Shown: positions 41,525 to 50,400 of the stretch, piece after piece
How positions within the stretch are numbered: position 1 is the stretch's first letter
Layout of the letters: the number at the start of each line of letters is the position of its first letter
Origin: JBHYDC01 sp051861205
GTDB taxonomy: Bacteria; Pseudomonadota; Alphaproteobacteria; Rhizobiales; Pleomorphomonadaceae
Direction: 5' to 3'
DNA length: 64,000 bases
Assembly (NCBI GenBank): GCA_051861205.1
Contig: JBHYDC010000010.1
Location: 1-64,000 of the forward strand
The notes under the pieces: generated by a model
The model's input: the letters and a program-made list of their open reading frames with translations, nothing else
Told to the model about the DNA's origin: nothing
Database searches by the model: none
Translations under genes and position numbers: made by a program

Positions 41525-42861
41525 GGCGTTCGGCGACCGGCAATCATCCGACGACGAAAATCACGCCGAAGGTCCGCTGCGCGATCTACACGCGCAAATC
41601 GTCCGAGGAAGGGCTCGACATGGAGTTCAACAGCCTCGACGCCCAGCGCGAGGCCTGCGCCGCCTATATCTTGAGCCAGAAGCCCGAGGGCTGGGTTCCG
41701 GTTGCAGACCGCTATGATGACGGCGGGATCTCCGGCGGCACATTGGAGCGTCCGGCGCTGAAGCGCCTCATCGCCGACATCGAGTTCGGCAAGGTCGATG
41801 TGGTCGTCGTCTACAAGATCGACCGTCTGTCGCGCTCGCTGACGGACTTCGCCAAGCTGGTCGAGGTGTTCGAGCGGCGCGGCGTTACCTTCGTCAGCGT
41901 CACACAGTCTTTCAACACCACGACGTCGATGGGGCGGCTGACGCTCAACATCCTGCTCTCCTTTGCCCAGTTCGAACGCGAGGTCATCGGCGAGCGCATC
42001 CGCGACAAGGTCGCCGCCTCGCGCCGGAAGGGCATGTGGATGGGCGGCTACGTGCCGCTCGGCTACCGTGTCGAGAACCGCAAGCTGCTCGTCAACGAGG
42101 AAGAGGCGGCATCCGTCCGCCTGATCTTCGAGCGTTTCGTAAAGCTAGGATCGATCAAGCTGCTGATGCGGGAACTGCAAGCGGCCGGAATCCGCAGCAG
42201 GCGCGGCTACATGCTCGACAAGGGCGCGCTCTACAAGCTGCTCAACAACCGGGTCTACATTGGCGAGGCCGTCCACAAGGGCGAGGCCTGGCCCGGCGAG
42301 CACGAGGCCATCATCAGCGCCGATCTCTGGCAGCGCACCCACGCCATCATGGGCGAAAGCCCTCGCATGCGCGCCAACCAGACTCGACTGTCGGGACCGT
42401 CCCTGCTGCGCGGCCTGATCTTCTCGCCTAACGGCGACGCCATGTCGCCGAGCCACACTCGAAAGGGCGACCGGCTCTACCGCTACTATGTCACCCAGTC
42501 GGTCCTCAAACGCGGTCCCGGAACCTGTCCCGTGGGTCGGATCCCCGCCGCCGAGATCGAGACGGCGGTGATCGATCAGCTTCGCGGCTTCCTGCGCGCA
42601 CCGGAACTGATCGTGCGAACATGGATGACCGCGATCCGGCACGACGATCGCATCACCGAAGCCGAGGTTCGCGACGCCTTCGAGCGGCTCGATCCGATGT
42701 GGGACGAGCTGTTCCCCGCCGAGCAGGCGCGCATCGTCCAGCTTCTGGTCGAAAGGGTCGACGTGAAGGTCGATGGCATCGCGATCCGTCTGCGCACAGG
42801 CGGGCTGACCAAGCTGCTTGGCGAACTGCAAACGGTCACCAACCGGCAGGAGGCGGCATGA
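41521..42861 (+). CDS. large serine recombinase (site-specific integrase)
   Basis: A 446-aa serine recombinase. The catalytic Ser is in YTRKSSEEG (residue 27), and supporting Arg residues are in VVYKIDRLSRSL. The resolvase domain covers residues about 18-165. A recombinase (DUF) domain with GYVPLGYRVENRKL and LIFERFVKLGSI follows. The zinc ribbon normally found after LLRGLIFSP appears to lack its cysteines. It is the only integrase-type gene in the window and is the best candidate for moving the prophage and island. Coupled to its neighbours by ATGA. Confidence 0.92.
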   Translation: MRRSATGNHPTTKITPKVRCAIYTRKSSEEGLDMEFNSLDAQREACAAYILSQKPEGWVPVADRYDDGGISGGTLERPALKRLIADIEFGKVDVVVVYKIDRLSRSLTDFAKLVEVFERRGVTFVSVTQSFNTTTSMGRLTLNILLSFAQFEREVIGERIRDKVAASRRKGMWMGGYVPLGYRVENRKLLVNEEEAASVRLIFERFVKLGSIKLLMRELQAAGIRSRRGYMLDKGALYKLLNNRVYIGEAVHKGEAWPGEHEAIISADLWQRTHAIMGESPRMRANQTRLSGPSLLRGLIFSPNGDAMSPSHTRKGDRLYRYYVTQSVLKRGPGTCPVGRIPAAEIETAVIDQLRGFLRAPELIVRTWMTAIRHDDRITEAEVRDAFERLDPMWDELFPAEQARIVQLLVERVDVKVDGIAIRLRTGGLTKLLGELQTVTNRQEAA

Positions 42862-43271
42862 TAGCGAAGGGCGCGTTCCTCCACGATGCAGGCGCGCTCA
42901 CCGTCACCGTGCCGATGACCTTCAAAAAGCGTGGTGGGCGCAAGCTCGTCATCGCGCCGAACGGGGCCGACGCGTGGGCGCTGCCGCGAGCACGCATCGA
43001 CAACACCATGGTGAAGGCGCTCGCCCGCGCCCATCGCTGGAAGAAGCTGCTCGATTCCGGTCGCTACCAGACGGTCCATGACCTCGCCGAGGCCGAGAAA
43101 ATCAACCCGTCCTACATCGCCCGCGTGCTGCGCCTGACCCTGCTTGCGCCGGATATCGTCGAGGCCATTCTCGACGGGCGGCAACCGGTGGGACTGCAAT
43201 TAGACGATCTTCTGGCGCCGTTTCCGGTGGAGTGGGAGCGGCAAAGATTGGTGCTCAGGCGAGCACAGTGA
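42858..43271 (+). CDS. recombinase-associated HTH protein
   Basis: A 137-aa protein with a ParB/KorB-like helix-turn-helix (YQTVHDLAEAEKINPSYIARVLRLTLLAPDIVEAIL), preceded by a beta-rich region (LTVTVPMTFKKRGGRKLVI). Conserved at this place after the serine recombinase in alphaproteobacterial DUF2924 operons. Possibly a directionality factor or regulator. Overlaps the recombinase stop. Confidence 0.72.
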   Translation: MIAKGAFLHDAGALTVTVPMTFKKRGGRKLVIAPNGADAWALPRARIDNTMVKALARAHRWKKLLDSGRYQTVHDLAEAEKINPSYIARVLRLTLLAPDIVEAILDGRQPVGLQLDDLLAPFPVEWERQRLVLRRAQ

Positions 43272-43346
43272 GGCTCGTCTTCAAGAGCCACGAGCGCTCT
43301 GCACGCCTTTCTAACACAAGATCAGAGGGCGAAGCCAAAGCCGGTA

Positions 43347-43374
43347 TTGACAGACCCATCTCAATCAATATAGA
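43347..43374 (+). promoter_or_regulatory. promoter of the restriction-modification operon
   Basis: TTGACA (43347-43352) and TATAGA (43369-43374) with a 16-base spacer, about 50 bases before the WYL regulator start. It is the clearest sigma-70 promoter in this region and would drive the whole regulator-hsdRMS-ATPase operon. Confidence 0.65.
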
Positions 43375-43424
43375 AACACGATGGATAAAGAAACGCGCCC
43401 CTCTGCGCGGTGGGATTTGGTCAG

Positions 43425-44285
43425 ATGGTTGCCGCAGACAAAAAGGGATTTCGATGGGGCGTCGAGCGCAGGCTCGAGTTCGTCGAATTCCGCCTGTTCT
43501 GGGAGGGTGGCGTCAACCGGTCAGATATTGTAGCCGAGTTCGGCGTGTCGGTTCCCCAAGCATCCAAGGACTTGGCGCTCTATCAGGAACAGGCGCCTGC
43601 GAACATCGTCTATGATCGCAGCGAAAAGCGATACTTCGCGGCAGATGCCTTTCGCCCGAAGTTTATCGAACTCGACGCCGCTGCCTATTTGGATCGCTTA
43701 GCGCCAACCACAGCGCCTGGCGGCGATACTCGTGCCTCGCTCGTCGCCGACAGGCTGCCAATTCCTCAGCGGCGCATCGCATCCAACTCTTTGCGTAGTT
43801 TGCTCGCGGCCGTGCGTGGAAATCGTTCGATCGAGATATTGTATCAGTCGATGAGTCAGGCGCGTCCGGAACCTCTTTGGAGGCGGGTGTCGCCTCACGC
43901 TTTTGCAAGCGATGGGCTTCGCTGGCACGCACGCGCCTATTGCCATATCGACCAAAAGTTCAAGGATTTCATTCTGTCGCGCTGCCTGGATTGCCGAGAC
44001 CTCGGCGAAGCAGGAGGTCTTCCTGGATCTGACGAGCTTTGGAATTCGCTTTTTCAGGTTGTCTTGATCCCGAATCCGGCACTGACGTCGGGCCGACAGG
44101 AGGTTGTTGCCCAGGACTTCGCCATGGTGGATGGGCGCGTTGTCGTCCCGGTACGCCGCGCCATGCTGTACTATTTCAGCAAGAGGTTGCGCCTGGATCT
44201 GGCGTCAAGTGATCCGAGAGAAACTCCGGTTGTCGTTTCCAATCGCGAGGAGTTTGACTCCGCCCTCTCGGAGGCGATGCGATGA
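43425..44285 (+). CDS. WYL-domain regulator, BrxR/CapW-like
   Basis: A 286-aa regulator. N-terminal winged helix (WGVERRLEFVEFRLFWEGGVNRSDIV, GVSVPQASKDLALY), central WYL domain (RSIEILYQSMS, HAFASDGLRWHARAYC) and a C-terminal WCX-like part. BrxR/CapW proteins repress phage-defence operons and respond to a nucleic acid or nucleotide signal. It is the first gene before hsdR and overlaps it by ATGA, so it probably represses the cluster. I chose ATG 43425; a GTG at 43410 is possible. Confidence 0.85.
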   Translation: MVAADKKGFRWGVERRLEFVEFRLFWEGGVNRSDIVAEFGVSVPQASKDLALYQEQAPANIVYDRSEKRYFAADAFRPKFIELDAAAYLDRLAPTTAPGGDTRASLVADRLPIPQRRIASNSLRSLLAAVRGNRSIEILYQSMSQARPEPLWRRVSPHAFASDGLRWHARAYCHIDQKFKDFILSRCLDCRDLGEAGGLPGSDELWNSLFQVVLIPNPALTSGRQEVVAQDFAMVDGRVVVPVRRAMLYYFSKRLRLDLASSDPRETPVVVSNREEFDSALSEAMR

Positions 44286-47200
44286 AATCTCGCAACTTCG
44301 AAATCCTTCGCGGAGGTTGGCCTGAACTCGCATCGCTTGGCGGCTTTGCCGAGGCGTATGCTCATGAGGACCCAGCAAGTGCCCTCGTAAAGCTGCGGTT
44401 GTTTGCGGAGAACCTCACCAAGGACATTTATCGTGACTTGGGGCTACCCAAGCCCGAGCACGCTACCTTTGTCGATCTGCTGGGCAATTCGTCCTTTGCT
44501 GCAATCACGCCGAAGGTGGTCCTCGACAAGCTTCACGCGCTTCGAATTCACGGCAACAAGGCCGCCCACGGCGAGCCGGCGACGGTTCGAACCGCGCTCT
44601 GGCTGATTCAAGAAGCTTTCGACCTTGGTCGGTGGCTTTTCGTTCAGTTTGCTAAAGGCGATGCCGCTGCCATCCCGGCTTTCGTGCAGCCCGTGGCGGA
44701 AGCTGTCGATGAAAGCAAGGGTCAGCTAAAGCGCGAAAAGCGCCAGGTGTTGGAGAAGCTCGCCGCGCAAGAAGCACAGATGGAAGCGCTTCTGCGCGAA
44801 CTGGATGCCGCGCGCGAAGCCGCCGTGACAGCTGAAAAGAAGGTTGAAGAGATCCAGTCTCTGGCGTCATCCGGCGCGGCAACGGCCAACCTACTGGCGT
44901 TCGATGAGGCGACGACCCGTGCCCGAATCATCGACAGCCTGCTTGCCGCAGCAAACTGGAACGTTGGACTTGGGAACGCCAGTTCGGCAGAGGTCGGCAA
45001 GGAGGTTGAGGTCAAACATCAGCCTACTGCATCAGGCCTTGGCTATGCCGACTATGTGCTCTGGGATGACAATGGGAGTCCTCTTGCGGTTATAGAGGCA
45101 AAGAAAACTGCTGTGGACCCTGAGCGGGGAAGACAACAGGCAAAGCTTTATGCCGATGGCCTTGAAAAGATGCACGGACAACGCCCGGTCATCTTCTATA
45201 CCAATGGATACGACATTTGGATGTGGGACGACGCCCTCGGTTATCCGCCTCGGAAGGTGTTCGGTTATTATTCGAAGGACAGCCTGCAATATCTCGTGAA
45301 TTTTCAGCGGGCGGGCAGGAAGCCACTTAACTCGCTTGAGCCCAATGTCGCCATCGTCAATCGTCTTTATCAGATCGAGGCGATTAAGCGGGTCTCCGAG
45401 CGGTTTACAGATAGCCATCGCAAAGCGCTCGTCGTTCAGGCGACCGGCACCGGCAAGACCCGCGTTGCAATTGCTTTAGCGGAATTGCTTATTCGCGCCG
45501 GCTGGGTCAAGCGCGTCTTGTTCCTTTGCGATCGTCGTGAATTGCGCAAGCAGGCCAAAAACGCCTTCGGCGATTTCCTGTCTGAGCCCATTCGCATCGT
45601 TAGCTCGCGCGTGAACCAATCGGCGAGCGAACGGATATTCCTCGCGACCTATCCCGCCATGCAGAAGGTCTATCAGTCCTTCGATGTTGGGTTCTTCGAT
45701 CTGATCATCGCCGACGAGTCGCATCGAAGCATCTACAATGTCTATGGCGACATGTTTCACTACTTTGACTGCCTTCAGATCGGCTTGACCGCGACGCCGA
45801 TCGATTTCGTGTCGCGCAACACTTTCAGCCTTTTCGGGTGCGAAGGGCAGCTGCCGACAGCGAACTACGATCTTGAGCAGGCAGTTCAGGACGGGTTCCT
45901 GACACCGTTTGAAGTTTTCGAGCATACGACGCAGTTCCTACGCGAGGGGATCAGGCTCGACATCCTGACCAAAGAGCAGATTCAGGAGCTTGAGGAACAG
46001 GGCGAGGACCCAGCGCAGTACGATTTCTCATCAGAGCAGATCGACAAGATCATCTATAACAAAGATACAAACCGCGCGATCCTGCGGAACCTGATGGAGA
46101 ACGGTCTGCGCGATGCGACCGGGCAGCTTCCAGGCAAAAGCATTATCTTCGCGCGGAACCACCAGCATGCTGTCTTGATGCGGCAGATGTTCGACGAGAT
46201 GTATCCGCAGTATGGCGGGCGCTTCTGTCAGGTCATCGACAACTACGATCCACGCGCGGAGCAGCTTATCGATGATTTCAAGGGCGACGGCGCAAACTCC
46301 GAGCTAACGATCGCCATCTCGGTCGACATGCTCGATACCGGTATCGACATCCCGGAAATCTTGAATCTTGTCTTCGCCAAACCCGTCCGTTCGCCTGTCA
46401 AGTTCTGGCAGATGATCGGGCGCGGAACGCGCCTGAAGCCCGACTTGTTCGGCCCAGGCAAGGACAAGAAAATGTTCCGCATCTTCGATCACTGGGGGAG
46501 TTTCGAACGCTTTGAAATGGGCTACCGGCCGGCCGAGCCGACCCAGTCGAAGCCCTTGCTCCAACTGGTATTCGAAGAACGCGTCCTGCTCGCAGAGACG
46601 GCGCTTCGCATGAGCGAAGTCGCGATCTTCGACGAGGTGATAGAGCTCATCGCGAAAGACATCGAGGCGCTGCCCAAGGAATCCGTCTCGGTTCGCGAAA
46701 AGTGGCGCGAAAAGCGCGCCGTGGCAGTTCCGGCTACGCTCAAAGCCTTTGCGCCAGCAACCGTTGCGATGCTTCGGCAGGTCATCGCACCCCTCATGCA
46801 ATGGCGAAACGTTCGCGGATTGAGCGATGCCTACGCGCTGGATCTCTTGATGGCGCGAGCCCAGATCGCAGTCCTTCGAAAGTCCGCTGATGTCGCCGAT
46901 CTGAAGATCGATCTGCTCGATCGGCTCTCGGCACTCCAGATGCACCTGAACCCGGTACGAGAGAAGGCGGAAGTCATCAAGCGGGTGAAATCCGATGAGT
47001 TCTGGAACGGCGTGACCGTCGCCGATCTGGAATCGATGCGCAAACCGCTCCGGGAAATCATGCACCATCGCGACCGCCAGGGCGCCATGCCGCTGCCGGC
47101 GAAGATCATCGACGTGACGGAAGACGCCGCCGGCTTCCAGACAAACAGACGGGCGACGAGTCTGAAGACCGTCGACATGAAGGCATACCAGCAGATCGTC

Positions 47201-47698
47201 GAAGCCGAACTGAAGCGGCACTTCGACACGAACCCGACGCTCAAAAAAATTCGCGCGGGCGAAGCCGTATCCGATGCCGACATTCAGGCTCTTGTTTCGC
47301 TGGTGCTGATCCAAAGCCCGAATGCGAGTCGGGATGTGCTCGAAGAATTCTTTTCCGACACGGCGCGACCTTTGGATTTCGCGATCCGCGAGATCATCGG
47401 ACTGGACCCGGAAGCGGTTGCGGCACGGTTCGCGGAATTCGCGGGCCGGCATCCCAGCCTTACGGCAAAGCAGACACGCTTCCTCGGGTTGCTTCAGAAC
47501 CACATCGCCCGTTTCGGGTCCGTCACACTTGATCGGCTCTATGAGCAGCCGTTCACGGTTGTGGACGCTGATGGCCTGGATGGCGTCTTCGAAAAACCGG
47601 AGGAGATCGACGATCTTCTCGACATCCTCAGCGTCTTCGCGCCGCCTCCAGAGGCCAGCGCAGGCACAAAAGAATCCCCTGAAAGGACGAAGCACTAA
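44282..47698 (+). CDS. hsdR: type I restriction enzyme R subunit
   Basis: A 1138-aa restriction subunit that translocates and cuts unmodified DNA. An N-terminal DUF4145-like region (LRLFAENLTKDIYRDLG, LHALRIHGNKAAHG) is followed by a coiled coil (about residues 140-205). The nuclease domain has YVLWDD at about residue 260 and VIEAKK at about residue 271. The SF2 motor has QATGTGKTRVA (about residue 387), IIADESHRS (about residue 477) and QMIGRGTRLK. The C-terminal helical part ends in a Pro/Ala-rich tail. Full length with no break. hsdM starts at the next base. Confidence 0.95.
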   Translation: MKSRNFEILRGGWPELASLGGFAEAYAHEDPASALVKLRLFAENLTKDIYRDLGLPKPEHATFVDLLGNSSFAAITPKVVLDKLHALRIHGNKAAHGEPATVRTALWLIQEAFDLGRWLFVQFAKGDAAAIPAFVQPVAEAVDESKGQLKREKRQVLEKLAAQEAQMEALLRELDAAREAAVTAEKKVEEIQSLASSGAATANLLAFDEATTRARIIDSLLAAANWNVGLGNASSAEVGKEVEVKHQPTASGLGYADYVLWDDNGSPLAVIEAKKTAVDPERGRQQAKLYADGLEKMHGQRPVIFYTNGYDIWMWDDALGYPPRKVFGYYSKDSLQYLVNFQRAGRKPLNSLEPNVAIVNRLYQIEAIKRVSERFTDSHRKALVVQATGTGKTRVAIALAELLIRAGWVKRVLFLCDRRELRKQAKNAFGDFLSEPIRIVSSRVNQSASERIFLATYPAMQKVYQSFDVGFFDLIIADESHRSIYNVYGDMFHYFDCLQIGLTATPIDFVSRNTFSLFGCEGQLPTANYDLEQAVQDGFLTPFEVFEHTTQFLREGIRLDILTKEQIQELEEQGEDPAQYDFSSEQIDKIIYNKDTNRAILRNLMENGLRDATGQLPGKSIIFARNHQHAVLMRQMFDEMYPQYGGRFCQVIDNYDPRAEQLIDDFKGDGANSELTIAISVDMLDTGIDIPEILNLVFAKPVRSPVKFWQMIGRGTRLKPDLFGPGKDKKMFRIFDHWGSFERFEMGYRPAEPTQSKPLLQLVFEERVLLAETALRMSEVAIFDEVIELIAKDIEALPKESVSVREKWREKRAVAVPATLKAFAPATVAMLRQVIAPLMQWRNVRGLSDAYALDLLMARAQIAVLRKSADVADLKIDLLDRLSALQMHLNPVREKAEVIKRVKSDEFWNGVTVADLESMRKPLREIMHHRDRQGAMPLPAKIIDVTEDAAGFQTNRRATSLKTVDMKAYQQIVEAELKRHFDTNPTLKKIRAGEAVSDADIQALVSLVLIQSPNASRDVLEEFFSDTARPLDFAIREIIGLDPEAVAARFAEFAGRHPSLTAKQTRFLGLLQNHIARFGSVTLDRLYEQPFTVVDADGLDGVFEKPEEIDDLLDILSVFAPPPEASAGTKESPERTKH

Positions 47699-49222
47699 AT
47701 GATTACCGGTGATCTTAAGCGCAGGGTGGATGCCCTCTGGACCGAGTTCTGGCAGGGCGGCATCACCAACCCGTTGACCGTGATCGAGCAGATCACGTTC
47801 CTCATGTTTGCGCGCCTGCTCGACATCAACGAAACGCGCGACGAGAATCGGTTGAAGCGGACGGGCAAGTCGTTCCAGCGGCGGTTTTCGGACGACGAGC
47901 AAAGCCTGCGCTGGTCGCAATTCCGGCATCTGGGCGCTGACGCCATGCTGCCGCTGGTGCGCGACAGGGTGTTCCCGCACTTCAGGAAGTCATCGACGAG
48001 CGGCACCGCTTTCGCGGAATTCATGAAGGACGCGCAGCTCATGATCCAGAAGCCAAGCCTTCTGGTGAAAGCGGTCAACATGATCGACCAGCTGCCGCTC
48101 ACCGAGGGCGACGCCAAGGGCGATCTCTACGAGTATCTGCTGAGCAAGTTGACCACGGCTGGCATCAACGGTCAGTTCCGCACACCCCGCCACATCATTC
48201 GGCTGATGGTCGACATGCTGGAACCCAAGCCCACAGACGTGATCGGCGATCCGTCGTGCGGCACCGGCGGCTTCCTTGTCCAGACGATGCAGTATCTTCT
48301 GGAAAACTACACTTCGCCCCAGGGCGTTCTGGAAGAGACCGATCCCGAGACGGGCAAGACGGAGAAGACCTATACGGGCGACCTGCTGGAAGCGCACCGC
48401 GAGCATATCCGCAGCGGCATGTTCCACGGCTTCGACTTCGACGCCACGATGCTACGCATTGCCGCGATGAACCTGATGCTGCACGGTGTGGATGATCCGG
48501 ATATCCACTACCAGGACACGTTGAGCGCTGGCTTCACGGACAAGTTTCCGAAGGCCGCGGCCGGAGGTTTCAACATCATTCTGGCGAATCCGCCCTTCAA
48601 GGGCAGCCTTGATTTCGAGGACGTTCACGCCTCGCTACTGCGTCAGGTGAAGACCAAAAAGACGGAATTGCTCTTCCTCGTATTGATCCTGCGCATGTTG
48701 GACAAAGGCGGACGATCGGCGACGATCGTGCCGGACGGCGTGCTGTTCGGCTCGTCAACTGCCCATGTGGCTTTGCGCAAGCTCTTGCTCGATCACAACC
48801 AGCTAGAAGCGGTGATCTCGCTGCCGAGCGGCGTGTTCAGACCATATGCCGGCGTCTCGACGGGCATCCTCTTCTTCACCAAGGGCGGGCGCACAGACGA
48901 CGTGTTCTTCTACGACGTGGAAGCAGACGGATTTTCGCTCGACGACAAGCGCGATCCGGTTGAAGCGAACGATCTACCCATCTGCCTTGCAGCCTGGCGC
49001 AATCGAGATGCCAAGCGCGATACTGACCGCACGCAAAAAGCGTTCATGGTGCCTGCGAAGGACATTCGAGACGCGAACTATGACTTGTCGCTCAACAAAT
49101 ACAAGGTTCGGCCGCAAATTGCGCAGGAGTACGAGCCACCGTCCGTTATCATCGATCGGATGAAGAAGTTGAACGAAGACATCGCGACAGATCTCGCCGA
49201 GCTTGAGGAACTGCTCGGATGA
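47699..49222 (+). CDS. hsdM: type I N6-adenine methyltransferase (M subunit)
   Basis: A 507-aa methylase. The N-terminal HsdM domain (ITFLMFARLLDINETRDENRL) is followed by the AdoMet motif DPSCGTGGFLV (about residue 183) and the catalytic NPPF (about residue 297). STGILFFTKGG follows. It acts with hsdS to methylate host DNA at the system's recognition site. It ends in a 4-base overlap with hsdS. Confidence 0.95.
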   Translation: MITGDLKRRVDALWTEFWQGGITNPLTVIEQITFLMFARLLDINETRDENRLKRTGKSFQRRFSDDEQSLRWSQFRHLGADAMLPLVRDRVFPHFRKSSTSGTAFAEFMKDAQLMIQKPSLLVKAVNMIDQLPLTEGDAKGDLYEYLLSKLTTAGINGQFRTPRHIIRLMVDMLEPKPTDVIGDPSCGTGGFLVQTMQYLLENYTSPQGVLEETDPETGKTEKTYTGDLLEAHREHIRSGMFHGFDFDATMLRIAAMNLMLHGVDDPDIHYQDTLSAGFTDKFPKAAAGGFNIILANPPFKGSLDFEDVHASLLRQVKTKKTELLFLVLILRMLDKGGRSATIVPDGVLFGSSTAHVALRKLLLDHNQLEAVISLPSGVFRPYAGVSTGILFFTKGGRTDDVFFYDVEADGFSLDDKRDPVEANDLPICLAAWRNRDAKRDTDRTQKAFMVPAKDIRDANYDLSLNKYKVRPQIAQEYEPPSVIIDRMKKLNEDIATDLAELEELLG

Positions 49223-50391
49223 CTACCACAAAGACACTCAGCGAGGTCCTTGAGATCAGGAAAGGCAAGAAAGCCGCGGCGGTTTCGGACAGCCAGGTTT
49301 CTGGCTCCTTTCCCTACATCCAGATTGACGAGGTTCGAGGAGTTAAGCCGACCAAGTTCGCCATCGATCCAAAGCCTGTCCTCGCGACCGAGAATGATCT
49401 CTGCATCGTGTGGGACGGTGCCAATGCGGGCACTGTAGGCTACGGAGTGAGCGGCGCAGTCGGCAGTACTGTCGCGCGCATGCGTCTTAGAAATCCACGG
49501 GAGTGGGATGCCCGGTTCCTGGGCCGATTGCTTGAAGGGAAGTTCTCGCAGCTTAATCAAGAAGCTCAAGGTCGTGGGGCGACTATCCCTCACGTGGACA
49601 AGGCAAGGCTTGAAGCAATCGAGTTTCCCAAGATACCGACGAGTGAACAGCGCAGGATCGCGGTGATCCTCGACAAGGCCGACGCCATCCGCCGCAAGCG
49701 CGAACAAGCGCTTACCCTTGCGGATGATTTCCTGCGCTCTGCTTATCTGAACCTAGTTGGACTAAAGCATCCTAGTTACGAGGACTGGGAGCCCGCCTCC
49801 ATTGAGTCGCTAGCGGCGGATAAGCGAGGATCAATTCGCTCTGGGCCATTTGGCAGCGCGCTCTTGCATAGTGAATTTGTTGATGAGGGCATTGCTGTCC
49901 TAGGGATCGACAATGCGGTGAAGAACAAATTCCAATGGGCGGAGCGCCGATTTATTACGCACGAGAAGTATGAAGAGCTTCGAAGATATCGCGTTTTTCC
50001 GCGCGACGTAATCATTACGATTATGGGCACCACTGGAAGATCAGCTGTCGTCCCTGATAACATTCCCGAAGCGATTACGACAAAGCATTTGGCGTCAATA
50101 ACGTGCGATCAGAATAAACTTCTACCAGAAGTCCTTTCCTTTGCGATCCATTCTGATCCGGTCGTAATCGATCAGATTCGTGCCGCGAACAAAGGAGCGA
50201 TAATGGACGGCTTAAATCTTGGCATTATTCGCCAAATCGAGATTCGAAAGCCGCCAATGCGGCAACAACAGAAATTTGCCGATCTGATGCGGAAATCCCA
50301 TTCGAGCATTCAGAAGATGATCACGCCAACTGGTGATGGCTCCGATCTGTTTGCATGCCTCTCTCAACGCGCCTTTCGCGGCGAGCTTTAG
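49219..50391 (+). CDS. hsdS: type I specificity subunit (S)
   Basis: A 390-aa specificity subunit. The first target recognition domain spans about residues 1-145, then a conserved helical spacer (IPTSEQRRIAVILDKADAIRRKREQ) with LTLADDFLRSAYLNL. The second recognition domain follows (SIRSGPFGSALLHSEFVDEGI, GNVKNKFQW-like). It sets the bipartite DNA target of the enzyme, which cannot be read from sequence. The second domain is visibly lower in GC, in line with domain exchange. Confidence 0.9.
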   Translation: MTTTKTLSEVLEIRKGKKAAAVSDSQVSGSFPYIQIDEVRGVKPTKFAIDPKPVLATENDLCIVWDGANAGTVGYGVSGAVGSTVARMRLRNPREWDARFLGRLLEGKFSQLNQEAQGRGATIPHVDKARLEAIEFPKIPTSEQRRIAVILDKADAIRRKREQALTLADDFLRSAYLNLVGLKHPSYEDWEPASIESLAADKRGSIRSGPFGSALLHSEFVDEGIAVLGIDNAVKNKFQWAERRFITHEKYEELRRYRVFPRDVIITIMGTTGRSAVVPDNIPEAITTKHLASITCDQNKLLPEVLSFAIHSDPVVIDQIRAANKGAIMDGLNLGIIRQIEIRKPPMRQQQKFADLMRKSHSSIQKMITPTGDGSDLFACLSQRAFRGEL

Positions 50392-50400
50392 GATCGCCAC

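Noticed and set aside
46304..47980. 558-codon minus-strand frame
   Set aside because: It is antisense to the 3' half of hsdR, which has clear motifs and unbroken family length.
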